In this document: piece by piece, positions 1 to 16,496 of the stretch | Position numbering within the stretch: the stretch's first letter is position 1 | Layout: every line of letters starts with the position of its first letter | Notes under the pieces: generated by a model | Told to the model about the DNA's origin: nothing | The model's input: only the letters and a program-made list of their open reading frames with translations | Databases searched by the model: none | Source of the DNA: Bugula neritina | Taxonomy: Eukaryota > Bryozoa > Gymnolaemata > Cheilostomatida > Bugulidae | Length of the DNA: 60,000 nucleotides | Direction: 5' to 3' | NCBI GenBank assembly: GCA_964035545.1 | Contig: OZ037765.1 | Span: 29,626,004 to 29,686,003 of the forward strand | Position numbers and translations under genes: made by a program

Positions 1-10
1 ATGATTTAAT

Positions 11-1662
11 CTTCATATAATAATTGAGAGTTGTTCCCACATGTAGTTCTACCCTACCTCACATAAGTTGACCTTCCAATGACAGTTGTGATTGGTTGTC
101 TATCACTTACATCATCATCTGAAATATACATGTCATTGTATATAAGATAGCTCGCTTAAGATAATATCCCAGCATGTGGTAAATTTACTACAAATAAGAA
201 CCAAGTCACTGTAGTGTAGAGTGTTACATGTCTTTCCATGGATCCATCTCTCTGAGATTGATCCATGGAAAGATGCCAAATTGATCTGAGACATAGAAAC
301 ATAATTGCTTGCTAAAATTTTGTCTGCTAATAAAAATGATAACTTATTGTTAATTACTAAGCAAAGTACTTAATAATTACAATAAGTACAATGATTAAAA
401 AACTCAATTATATAAAAGGTATGAAATATGGGAGCATTTAAATTCAATTTAAGTGACTAGTAAAACTTACTTTCATTAGTTATTTGCTGCGTTGTTTCAA
501 GCTAGCCTAACAATCCTGTAAGTTTATGAATAGCCTGCAAGACAGCCATAAACTTTATATAAGCTGTCAAGCTAGAAAATTAGGAGTAATTATCCTAAAT
601 TGGCCAAATTACTTTACACTAAAAGCTTTGCTGCGTATAGTTTATAGCTGGTGTTAATTTCTAGGCTGCAACAATCTTGTTTTTTAATCGCAGTAGCTTT
701 AATCACTCAGATGGGTGAACAAATTATACTATTAAAGTACCCTTCATTTAAGAGGAGGCAACTCCTCGAGATCTATCTGACGCTCTCGTGGAAAAATGAT
801 TTGAGCCTATTTCTCAAATCAATCGATCCATAGAAAGACGGTGATTGATTTTACAAGAACTTTGTAATTGCTGCTAGAGCACCGTTTCCTTCACCTGATC
901 AACTTCATGAAATACTGCAGACAACGGTAACGTCTCAAGTACCACTAGCTGTCCTATAACATAACTATATATCATGTGTATTCATGACTGAGCCTATACA
1001 TAAGTTCAAATTGCATATTCCCAAAAAGGTAATTAATTATCAAATACAAAAACTGATATACCAGTTTTTTATAAACTCCGTTACACTAAATGCCTTGTAG
1101 CTCTTATAAGAAAAGCTACATACAGTATAAATATACCTACTAGTACGATTACACATCACATAACTACTTAAAATGTGCACTTAAAATGGCACACACTTGA
1201 CAGGAGAAGAGTGATCAGTGGCAAAGCCAAGTCTAGACAGACTGATCCCCTTATTTGTTGTAGGATCTCACCACCAACCTCCAGAGGTCTAGTCTCACCC
1301 ATGCACTGGGCAGTTTAGGCGCTGACCACAATTGACCAATGAATTAGGTTGTACCAGATTTCAAGGTGATCCGGTAGCAAATACTTTATCGGACCGGACT
1401 ATGCATAGCCTTGACTATAGTTATAGTAAACTATGTGAATTCTATACATTGAATATCTTTACTACTGTTAGTATACAGTTTAATGCAATACTTTTCCAAA
1501 GGTTTTTTTTTTTCAAAGTATTGACAGCATAAATATTATGTTCTCTTTCAGTTTTTACCAATGTAACTCCAACGTAGCAAGTTGGGCTGAAAGTCACCAT
1601 GCACAAAGAAGACCAACACTAAAGCTGTAACTGTGGGTGTTACCCCGTTACACCCTGTTTAG
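11..1662 (-). pseudogene. Decayed mini-collagen copy 0 (remnants of exon 5, intron 4 and exon 1)
   Basis: Three separate stretches match the intact collagen copies on the minus strand. Positions 11-117 are exon 5 (the part coding for YVRWGRTTCGNN). About 830-950 resembles intron 4. About 1552-1662 is a badly decayed exon 1, covering the membrane-helix codons. Exons 2-4 are missing. The splice donor after exon 5 is mutated: the other copies read ATGAAG|GTTAA, here it reads ATGAAG|ATTAA. Exon 1 has lost its reading frame and its start. The remnant lies head-to-head with intact copy 1. Exons 6 and 7, if present, would lie left of the window. It is a relic, not a working gene. Confidence 0.75.
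231..273. repeat. Perfect 14-bp inverted repeat (hairpin)
   Basis: The arms 231-244 and 260-273 are exact reverse complements around a 15-base loop. The core contains CCATGGATC. A partial relative (CGATCCATAGAAAGA) occurs near 824-838. It lies inside the decayed copy 0. No function is evident. Confidence 0.7.
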
Positions 1663-2189
1663 AGAGTCAATCATGGGCGGTCATAACTGATATTGACAAG
1701 ACAATGTAAGCAGATAATTGCTTTGTCAAATAACTACTATTACAACTATATATCAGTTTGACAGCCAAAATGTTTACTTAGTTTAATGCTGAAAATTTTC
1801 TGTGTAACTTACCAGCTTCTCAAAATAATCAGAGAATATTTTACAATGTTATTAAAGCATGTAACATTTTCGGATTGTCACTGATTGCTGATGGCATGAC
1901 CTTCACTCTTTATTTGAACTAATTTTGCTATTACAGCAGCATAGACTATTAGGATTCCCAATAAAATTGATAAAGCAGAAAGTTTTTATCAGTTTGAAAA
2001 ATGTGGTTATCATGTTTATTAATTTTGTAAATTATTCTCCAATCATTGTGCACAATCAAATAATTTATTCCAACGGTCTGCAGGATTAAAACAATTTTCA
2101 GCTTGCTAGTGAATCTCTAAACAATCTTAAATACTTGGCATATAAGCAGCAATAATTTTTTTGTAACTTAAGGAAAGTTTTATAAGGGA
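1663..2189. other. Divergent spacer between copy 0 and copy 1
   Basis: AT-rich DNA between the decayed minus-strand copy 0 and the plus-strand copy 1. Around 2105-2150 it resembles the distal promoter segments of the other array members (an AATCT...AAACAATCT...ACTTGGCAT pattern). No open reading frame with coding character was seen. Confidence 0.45.
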
Positions 2190-2196
2190 TATATAA
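2190..2196 (+). promoter_or_regulatory. TATA box of mini-collagen copy 1
   Basis: TATATAA in the context GATATATAAAC, ending 46 bases before the chosen ATG at 2242. The same motif sits at the same distance before copies 2 and 3 and 50 bases before copy 4. It is followed by a conserved stretch (CTAACACCTCA, then GTATCATAAA) that probably contains the transcription start. Confidence 0.6.
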
Positions 2197-2241
2197 ACTC
2201 CTGTCTAACACCTCAGAGTATCATAAATGTTCAGAGCAGTC

Positions 2242-5200
2242 ATGGAGGCAGCAGGGCCTGAGTTTACAGCTGTACACAAGCAGAAAACGGGGAGGAACTG
2301 GGTAACACCCACAGTTACAGCTTTAGCGTTGATCCTCTCTGTGGTGGCTCTCAGTCTAACTTGCTACATTGGAGTGAGATTGGTAGAAATTGAAGAAGAA
2401 CAGCGTCTTCTCAACTCAATCATCCAATCTCTAAATTCACAGGTCAAGCTTGTATTTATAGATTCATTGGCTATAAATTATAACCTATAGTTTGCATGTA
2501 TCCAATGCAGTCATTATGTTAATGGATTTAGTTTAGCTATCTTGCTATTTGAACCATCTTATATACATGTATTTCTAGGCAGCACCAGTGCATTCACTTA
2601 GCAAAAGAAGTGCCAACAGTGCAGCTGACCTTGAAGATGTTCTTACTCAGCTCACACCACGTAAGTTTCAGTTAGTTTTTCACAACACAGAGTAGAGCTT
2701 TTGAAGCATGTAAATACAATTAGCTTCTGTATATAACTGATGAGATATAGTATTAATATCATATTACATACCTTGCTTCTTCATTGGAGTTTTTGTGTTC
2801 AACTTTCTGTCAGAATTAAAATCAAGGAATAAAACAAAATATTTGAGCTGATTTGCTGTTATATAAACGGAGAGTGTGCAACACACTAATATAAAAGTGT
2901 CCTCGTATTCTTATGAATACACTTTTGTTTTGCAATAACATGACTTTTTTGTGACACTAGTGCTATCACCTAATGTTCCTATTATGATTAGAAATGTAGA
3001 AAAGGAAGTTATGTTCTCACGAATAGTTGTGCTAGTTGTCAACTGGCAGACCAAATGCTCGTACATTACACTATTTCTATATATATTTACTATAATGAGA
3101 TGGATACTAACTAACTCCGGCTATTCATCGTCATAATGTAAAATATTTAAGTCAAGGTAATATATTGTCTAAGAGAGGTCGGTATACTTAATATAATATT
3201 TACATGTTTACAGAGGACCTTTCCTTACTAAGAGGACCTCCAGGAAGAGATGGTAGAGATGGAAGAGATGGAAGAGATTGTGATTCAGATGAATTAGAAA
3301 AACTTGTAGCAATGGTTTTTAATGAATCAAAGAAGAGTGGTGAGACTTCATCTACTGCTGGCACTGCTACTGATAAAAGTCCACTGGGATCCTATGACAC
3401 AGGTGAAGTGTTACTGTCATATCTGTTCTATTTATAATATTTCTTCTCTATTTATGCGTGACATTAGTTAGTAAAATAATACAAATGTGTTAAATGAATA
3501 CATGTAGCGTGGAGAATATATCATTTGTACTAGGTATATTTATTCTGTATGTAGTTGTCCTTAAAGTTACAGTGTAAAAGTATATATTACACGGAACTGC
3601 AGATATTGCTTCATAGCTATATAGGAAGACAAAACATACGTCTATAAGCAGTTGATTTGGTTTACAGATAACTTGCTGCAGAGTTTCAATGAATCCATTG
3701 GTTTTGCATTGTTGAGGAAAATGCAGGCAACTTTAGCTAAACTGGAGGACATTGAAGAAGAACTTGACAGTCATCAGTCCGCTTCTCTTGAAGGTATTCC
3801 TTCTTTAAAGTTATATAATATGTCTGCACCATGTGTGTGTAAACAAAAATAAGTTGACTGCATTGCCATTTCACAATTATTTCTAGGTGTTATTACAATA
3901 TTTGGATGGTAATTGTAGCCGAAGTGTTGCTGGTGAGGTGTAAAGATTATGTATGCTGCTTATATGCAGCTGTTAGGTTCTGATTTGCTTAAAGAGCTCT
4001 AAAAAAATTTCTGCGGACCTCACGAGGTCATTCACGTAAAGAAAACACTGCTATAACAGCAATTATAGAATTCTATAAAGTCTTACATAAAAAGTCTTAC
4101 AAAATCTAAGCAATCTATATTAATATCCTCCATTATAATGTCTTGGTTCTTATCGAACCACATGCTGGGATGTTGGTATCATATGAAGCAAATATAACAA
4201 TATTGTGTATAATGACAATGTACATTTCAGATGATGATGATGTAAGTGATAGTCAACCAATCACAACTGTCATTGGAGGGTCAACTTATGTGAGGTGGGG
4301 TAGAACTACATGTGGGAACAACTCTCAATTATTATATGAAGGTTAAGTCATATTCATTAATAATTATATATATTAGATAAGTTCATTATAGTTCCTAATT
4401 AATTATATACATTTATTAAATGTGTTTTTTGTTTTTTCACATTCAGATGTTAATGCTAAGCGCTTATTTATTAATTTATTATTGATTTTTCTATATCTAC
4501 CTAAAATGAGAGTTCATGCAGAGGACAACATTTACTATTACTAATAGAAGAAATAAATAATGTGTGTAGCTGATTTCTTACATCAAACATGACAGTAGGA
4601 AAGACACCACTAATATAGACACTCATCTATATAATTATTCTTTCTAGTCACAATTACAGAGAACCTATATTGGTCTAAATTATCCCACTATTTGATTTCA
4701 TGGTCTTACAATATTACATGAATCACTATGCTTTCTCACTTGCTTAAATAAAATCTTTCAGGCTCAGCTCTCATAACCATATATGATTGGTGCTTCTAAA
4801 ACCGCTATTTGATGATCTACTGTTATCATCTACAGGTTTTGTTATGGGTTCCCACTATACTCATGATGGAGGAGCATCAAACTACCAATGTTTACCATTA
4901 AAACCAGAATATTCAACATACTCTGGTAGTACTGGTTCCTTGGTGTATGGTGCAGAATATGAAACTGCGTCTTCTATATTCCCCAGTGCTATGCAGAATC
5001 ACAATGTTCCCTGTGCAAGATGCTTTGCTGCAACAAGATCAGCAACTCTAATGATTCCAGCTAAGAGAACTTGTCCTCCATCTTGGACAAAGGTAAGACA
5101 ACTTCAAAATCAGCAAAGTATTGTATAAACTGAAATCAGTGAAGTATTATATAAGTTAATTGACATATATCAGCATCTCTTCAGCATTAAAGCATTGATA

Positions 5201-5501
5201 AGTATCTTTTGTAATGATTGTTAGTAAGTTATGTACTATATAATAGAATATGAAATCTTTGCATAGTATTTGTGTTTTGTATTTTTAGGAGTATGAAGGT
5301 TATTTAATGGCTGGCAGTACCATTCATAAGAGAGCTTATGCCTTCGAGTGTATGGATGCTGAACCTGAAGCAATTGCTGGCAGATCAAGAAATGAAGATG
5401 GTGCCTTGTTCTACTTCCAACAGGCAAGTTGCAGCTCTACAGGACACTGCCCACCGTATATTGAAAATGCTGAGCTAACTTGTGTTGTCTGTACCAAATA
5501 A
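2242..5501 (+). CDS. Type II membrane mini-collagen with SSCC/NC1-like domain, copy 1 (intact)
   Basis: Seven exons: 2242-2442, 2579-2660, 3214-3402, 3668-3793, 4231-4341, 4836-5092, 5289-5501. All have GT-AG borders and phases that join into 392 codons. The ATG at 2242 is the one shared by all copies; an in-frame ATG at 2227 is private to this copy. Predicted layout: residues 1-20 cytosolic; about 21-48 membrane helix; 49-67 coiled coil; 102-116 five triplets (GPP then four GRD) followed by Cys117; about 158-199 coiled coil; an acidic DDDD stretch at 200-203; and a C-terminal domain from about 218 to 392 with ten cysteines. That domain has YVRWGRTTC, GSHYTHDGG, PCARC and ELTCVVC motifs typical of spongin-short-chain-collagen relatives, which are related to the collagen IV NC1 domain. 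With no signal peptide and an N-terminal helix, the collagen part should face outside the cell. Function in adhesion or matrix is inferred. Confidence 0.88.
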
Positions 5502-5673
5502 TTGAGTTAATACAAAGTTGAACATATTTATGTTGGTGAACAAAAACCTGAATGCCTTAATTACTTATGCTTAGGGTTTACGTCAAAATGATATTTTACC
5601 TGTATGTGTACTTGAATGCGTTTTGTTTGTCACTATTTTTCGGCAGGCTTGCATGTGTGCTGCTTTTGACTCT

Positions 5674-5679
5674 AATAAA
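5674..5679 (+). terminator. Polyadenylation signal of copy 1
   Basis: AATAAA lies 173 bases after the stop codon. The surrounding sequence, GACTCTAATAAAACTTCATTC, is recognisably the same as the minus-strand signals after copies 2-4. Confidence 0.65.
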
Positions 5680-6566
<887 letters not shown>

Positions 6567-8046
6567 CACTTCTCTCAAAGGTATTCTTTCTTTAAAGTTA
6601 TATAAATTGTCTGCACAGTTCGTATTATGTGTATTGCGTGTATTGCGTGTATTGTGTGTGTGTGTGTGTCCGTGTGTGTGTGCGTGTGTGTGCGCGTGTG
6701 TGTGCGTGTGCGTGCGTGCGTGTGTGCGCGTGCGTGTGCGTGCGTGTGTGTGCGTGTGTGTGCGTGTGTGTGCGTGCGTGTGCGTGCGTGTGTGTGCGTG
6801 TGCGTGCGTGCGTGTGCGTGCGTGTGCGTGCGTGTGCGTGCGTGTGCGTGCGTGCGTGTGCATGCGTGTGTGTGCGTGTGTGTGCGTGTGTGTGCGTGTG
6901 TGAGTGAGGAAAATGCAGGAAACTTTAGCTAAACATGGATAGTGTTTACTGTTGATAGACTGAATGCAGATAAATTACAGATTTCGGCTATTTTTATGTT
7001 AATGAAATATATGGACAATAACATCTATGGCTACACATGCCTAGCTGTTTTCTTACATAAAACATGACAGTATGAAGGACACCACTAATATATAGACACT
7101 TATCTGCATGTATACCCTTTCAGATTGCTACACCAAAGTATTGATCAGTCAAAATTTCCTCTATTATTTTATTTCATAGGCTAGCAATAGTGCATAAACC
7201 CTTATTTTTCTCCCTTGCTCATAAATGCTTTTCAACTGATTCAACTTTCATGCATACATCCATATGATTGATGCTCTTAAATTTCCTTTGGTGTTCTATA
7301 CTGTTATTATTTATAGGTTTTGTTATTGGTTCCTACCATCTTCATGATTGAGAAGCATCAAACTACGAATGTTTACCATTAAAGCCAGAATATTCAACAT
7401 ACTCTGGTAGTGCTGGTTCCTTGGTGTATGGTGCAGAGTATCAAACTGGGTCTATGCAGGATCACAATGTTCCCTGTGCAAGATGCTTTGCTGCAACAAG
7501 ATCAGCAACTCTGATGATTCCAGCTAAGAGAACTTGTCCTCCATCTTAGACAAAGGTAAGACAACTTTAGAGTAATTAAGGGGTTATTTAGATTCTGAGT
7601 ATATATTTGCCTTGAATGTGTTATGGTAAAGATCTAATTTAAGATATTTTACCAATAAAAGAATAGAATAGGATTTACCACTTAAAGAATATTTTACCAT
7701 ATTGGGTGTTTTTAATAACATTGAAGCGGTAAATAATCCTTTTTTTCCTACTTGAATACATTGTTTGTTATATATTGCACCATCAATAAAATTCACTCTC
7801 ACATAACATTATTTGTACGTCTTCTATTTCTAGGAGTATGAAGGTTATTTAATGGCTGGCTATTACACTCAAAATAGAGCTTATGCCTTTGAATGTATGG
7901 ATGCTGAACCTGAAGCAATTGCTGGCAGATCAGGAGATGAAGATGGTGCCTTATTCTACTTCCAGAAAGCAAGTTGTGGCTCTACAGGACACTGTCCACC
8001 GTATATTGAAAGTGCTGAGCTAACTTGTGTTGTCTGTACCCAATAA
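6567..8046 (+). pseudogene. Decayed mini-collagen copy 1b (scrambled exon 4, broken exon 6, intact exon 7)
   Basis: The tail of exon 4 with its donor is at 6567-6580. It is followed by a 250-base TG/CG repeat, and then an earlier part of exon 4 at 6906-6939, so the order is scrambled. No exon 5 was found. Exon 6 (7317-7555) keeps both splice sites but has a TGA at 7349-7351, a TAG at 7547-7549 in place of the conserved Trp, and an 18-base in-frame deletion that removes the SSIFP region. Exon 7 (7834-8046) is fully open and ends in the usual ELTCVVCTQ. Exons 1-3 are missing. It cannot make the full protein. The clean exon 7 suggests recent decay or exchange with active copies. Confidence 0.85.
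6650..6903. repeat. (TG)n microsatellite with many CG steps
   Basis: About 250 bases of alternating purine and pyrimidine (TG with frequent TGCG). It sits where intact copies have a short ATGTGTGTGT seed in intron 4. The sequence type favours Z-DNA. Confidence 0.9.
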
Positions 8047-8935
8047 TTGAGTCAAAACCTCATATTTACACTGATCACTCAGTCACCTATAACAGACACG
8101 CATTTAAATCTTGCCACTAAGTGTAGGTGCATGTTACAAGAAACACTTTCTTATTAAATACTACTGTTATCTTTTTAAAAGTACAGGTTTTCTGTATTTA
8201 CTTGCAGGAATTATAATAGTTTGTCTATTCAATGCATACAGTAATAGACCTCTGAAAGTTTAGTTGCTGCTCTAGTTTAATCATAGACTGATACTGTATT
8301 GAAACAGATGTGACATGGAGTTAGTACAGAGTATATCTTGCTTAAAAGTTGTTTCAAACACTATAATAGAGGCTAAAGAATATCAGGTACTAACTATAGC
8401 TAAGATTATTCAGTGACTTGACTGTAGACAATGTTGCATAAAACTGTTCAATTATTACCTAATTGATGGGCGGATTGCCAGTCTAACAGTGGGTGAACAG
8501 TGCATTGCTACACAAATGGAGTTATCCTTTTTAACCAGAGGATCCAATAAGCCAAACAATGTTTTTCCAGTGTACTATTACGCTAATTGCCAGTTTTAGA
8601 TAGACTCACTGCATAGCATGCTCTCATATAGGCTTTTGGACAATCACTGGATAATTACAAAATATTTTGTACATACATTTAACTGCTCTAGTTGCATCAA
8701 ATAGGAAATGATATTAGTTTCACAGCAGTTTTGTTAATTATAATGCATAATATTATATATACTCGTACAAGTTTTAGCAAATATAAAAATCATTTGAGAG
8801 TATTGTGTTTATTTAGCTCATTCCAAGATTATTAATTTGTTAAGTTAAAATGCTGTTGCAAAGTCAACATGTGAATGAATAATGCTATGACTATTAATTG
8901 CTGCATGGGAGAATGAAGTAGTGTGTGTACAAAGT
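8047..8935. other. Convergent spacer: duplicated 3' flank
   Basis: Segments at about 8270-8420 and 8430-8620 match, in reverse complement, the 3' flanks at about 22640-22780 and 23140-23260 of copy 4. A related piece lies at 16000-16200. This is the 3' flank of decayed copy 1b meeting the 3' flank of copy 2. No gene was seen. Confidence 0.6.
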
Positions 8936-8941
8936 TTTATT
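8936..8941 (-). terminator. Polyadenylation signal of copy 2
   Basis: AATAAA on the minus strand, 186 bases past the stop codon of copy 2, in a context homologous to the signal of copy 1. Confidence 0.6.
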
Positions 8942-9126
8942 ACAGTTAAAAGCTGACTAACAAAATACACGGCCTTCTCAAATAAGTGTTGACCAACAAA
9001 AAACACCAAAGTATATATAAATAATATCTAGACATGAATAAAGGGGAATAGCTATGACTCATAAGAATAGGCGTGATATATGTACTACACACGCACGCAC
9101 AAAATTGCAAATATACATCAAGTCAA

Positions 9127-13726
<4,600 letters not shown>

Positions 13727-13771
13727 GACTGCTCTGAATATTTATGATACTTTGAGGTGTTAGACATGGGT

Positions 13772-13778
13772 TTATATA
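13772..13778 (-). promoter_or_regulatory. TATA box of mini-collagen copy 2
   Basis: TATATAA on the minus strand in the context GATATATAAACCC, with the same 46-base spacing to the ATG as copies 1 and 3. Confidence 0.6.
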
Positions 13779-13779
13779 T

Positions 13780-15239
13780 CATGCAGTTGTATTTCCTTGC
13801 GTAGTCTTCAGTCTCACCATGATTCCTTATAAAACAGTTAATGCTCTTTTAATGCCATGGGTCTTTCAGGTTCCTTGAAGATTTGATGATGGGAATTTTA
13901 TTGTCATTGGAATGACACCATGATTAGATACTTAATTGGGTTATTTTACTTTATTTATAGTATACATACATCAGCACATTATGACCAAAAACTAAAGTCT
14001 GCTCAAAATTCATTAAAATTTACTACATTATTTACTATATGGGGTAAATTCAGGTGCTGATTGTAACTATGCATTGTAGTAAAAACAGGCTAGGAGGAGG
14101 TTTTGCAACATTAAAGTGCTTAACGTCATTGTCATATGAGCTAAAGATATTTCTGCAGGCGTAGTGAAAAAACCATCACGCCTGCACATATCGGTTTACT
14201 AAAAAGTTAAGAACATATCTAAAATTAAGCAAAATTAGAACAAACTGTGATTATTCAGCTGTATTTGGGAATATTGTATAAGTTTGGGGCAATAAATCAT
14301 ATATTTTATCAGCTAAATTGTGAAAAATAGCTAAAAACTAGAGATCTCAAGTGTATATAAAATTAAGTATAAAATGGACCCTTTGCCATTTCAATTAATT
14401 ACTGTTACAGAAAGCATCTTGGCAGTCAACAAGCTTAAACTACAAAATTACAAAGTAAATTTCAAACCTTCACAATAATTGCATGGATGATTAACTTTCA
14501 ATTTATAAATTAAGCAAAAACTACATTTTTTAAACTAATAAAACCTTCTTGTTTTATCGATTTGTAAAATCAGCTTACATTTTGACACAATAAAATTGGG
14601 AAACTCATCATTGCTGAATACCTGGTAGAATAATTAAACTGCATTAAATACAAATCCTTCATCATTCCTTTGGAAGTGTCTTTAGTTATGTCAACTTCTT
14701 CAGCTATTTTGGTTGTGGTATGTCCTACAGCCAACCTCTAACAACTAAATTATGTTCCAAATAAATTCTTTGACTCATTTCTTCAAAATATAATGATCAT
14801 CACGTATGTGTCATGTGCTTGCTAATAAGTAAACTTGTTTATATTTACTCTCCTGATGTCAGCTTTTGATTCATCTTTAATTACAATTTTATGCTCCCTT
14901 TCTTTATGTTAGTGAATCAATTGTTATGTTTATGCCTATTTAGAATTATAGTTGCATCATTTGTTGACATACATATAAATACCACTGTCACATTTTTATA
15001 AAATCAGTACTCTCCTGGACAAGCTATAATCTTGTTAGATATTTTACGCAGTTAAAACAAAAAGGTATTAGAACTAATACAATATATGTACCAGTTTATA
15101 GGTTGTTTTGCATTTTTCTTGCCAATATCAACAAAGTGGCATGATGGAATCTTCAAACAATCTGAGAAAATTGACTTATAGAAACGGCATTAATTGCTAC
15201 ATAAATTATAGTAAAAATATACAAACCATCATTCCATTT
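13780..15239. other. Head-to-head 5' flank between copy 2 and the inverted remnant
   Basis: No gene seen. Much of it recurs at 20700-21390 and in part at 28020-28600, so it belongs to the repeat unit. Near 15150-15180 it contains a plus-strand trace of the distal promoter (GAATCTTCAAACAATCTGA) followed directly by intron 4-like sequence. Confidence 0.6.
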
Positions 15240-15833
15240 CTCTGGAAAGTATTTTTTCCTTTAAGAATATGTCTGTCTATATAATAATCTATACCATGTG
15301 TGTTTAAACAGCAGTAAGTTGAATGTATTACCATTTTACAATTACTTCTAATATACTTCTTCATGCTTATATTTGGATAACAATTACTATGTTGCTAGTG
15401 AGTAGTAAAGATTATGTATGCTGCTATATATACAGCTGTTACAGATTCTGATTTGCAAAGAGCTCTAAAAGATTTATTCCGCGGAATCTCATATAGTTGT
15501 TCAGGCAAAGGAAACAGTGCTGTAACAGCAATTACAAAGTTGCTGTAAAATCTAGACAATCTATATAGCACTTTACATTATAGTGATTTGGTTTTTATTG
15601 GTTATTATTACCACAAGCTGGAATGTTGGTTATTTTAAGCAATATAATAACAATATTGTATACAAGACATGTATAACGCAGATAATGTTCATTATCTGAA
15701 ATATACATGCCATTGTAAGTTGTAAGTGGTAGTTTAAGTGTTGGTCAACCAATCACAACTCTCATTGAAAGGTCAACTTATGTAAGGTGGGGTAGAACTA
15801 CATGTGGGAACAACTCTCAATTATTATATGAAG
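15240..15833 (+). pseudogene. Inverted mini-collagen remnant (intron 4 and exon 5)
   Basis: From about 15240 the sequence follows intron 4 of the intact genes (AAGTATT...CCATGTGTGTTTAAACAGCAGTAAGTTGA). It leads to an exon 5 relic that ends at 15833 with the normal ATGAAG|GTTGAA donor. The 5' end of exon 5, which codes for the acidic DDDD stretch, is scrambled and has lost its clean acceptor. Exons 1-4, 6 and 7 were not found. It lies in opposite orientation to the genes on either side. Confidence 0.8.
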
Positions 15834-16325
15834 GTTGAATCATACTCACTAATAATAAGTATTAAACCTGTTTTTGTTTTTAATATTCACTGAGGGGAGA
15901 CTTTGCAGATTTGAGTGTTTTAGTGTTACTGAATAAGACATATACTAGTTCATAGAAAAACATTGTTCAGTACATTGAAATAGAATAAATAATTCCATTG
16001 CAATGGCTTAGGCCTTAGAGTGATTAGACTTTAGTATACTAGATCCTACAGTTAAAGAGGACAACTCCGTACTCGTAGCAGTGACCATTTTAGACTGGTA
16101 ATATGTCCATCAATTAGATAATTGAAAAGTTTTATACACACTGTCTACAGTCAAGTCACTGAATAAAGCTGAGCTATACCTGATATAATTCTCCAGAGTT
16201 ATTGAAATAACTTAACATAAGAAATACTCTGTATCAGCTCTCTGTCATGTTATTTTCAAAGCAACATCAGTGTGTGAATAAACCAGAGCAGTAACTGAAC
16301 TTTCAAAGGTTTTTTATTGCAAAAG
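15834..16325. other. Spacer with duplicated 3' flank
   Basis: Positions 16000-16200 match the flank sequences near 22650-22780 and, inverted, near 8430-8560. They represent the 'empty' version of the site where another unit carries an inverted-repeat insertion at 22783. No gene was seen. Confidence 0.55.
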
Positions 16326-16331
16326 TTTATT
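16326..16331 (-). terminator. Polyadenylation signal of copy 3
   Basis: AATAAA on the minus strand about 166 bases past the stop codon. A second AATAAA lies at 16312-16317. Confidence 0.55.
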
Positions 16332-16496
16332 AGACAAATTCTACAATAAGGTGAAAAGAGCAAAGCTGTGCTTATAAAAAGACAAAAACATGCAGTACAA
16401 GTATTATAGGAAATTGTTTGTTGCAACATCTACATTTAGTGGCAAGGTTTAAATGTGTGTCTGTTGGTGGACTGAGTGAATACAATTTCAGCTCAA

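Noticed and set aside
1180-1330. GC-richer segment that might be a SINE or transposon relic
   Set aside because: A weak B-box-like GGTGGTGAGATCC on the minus strand is not enough, and no second copy was found in the window.
2227-2241. Upstream in-frame ATG in copy 1 as the true start
   Set aside because: Copies 2 and 3 have ATT at this position and all copies share the ATG at 2242, so the latter was chosen.
2732-2760. CUGAUGAG string as a second hammerhead
   Set aside because: No GAAA core, stem II or cleavage triplet follows; the same holds for CUGAUGA strings at 11390, 25508 and 55227.
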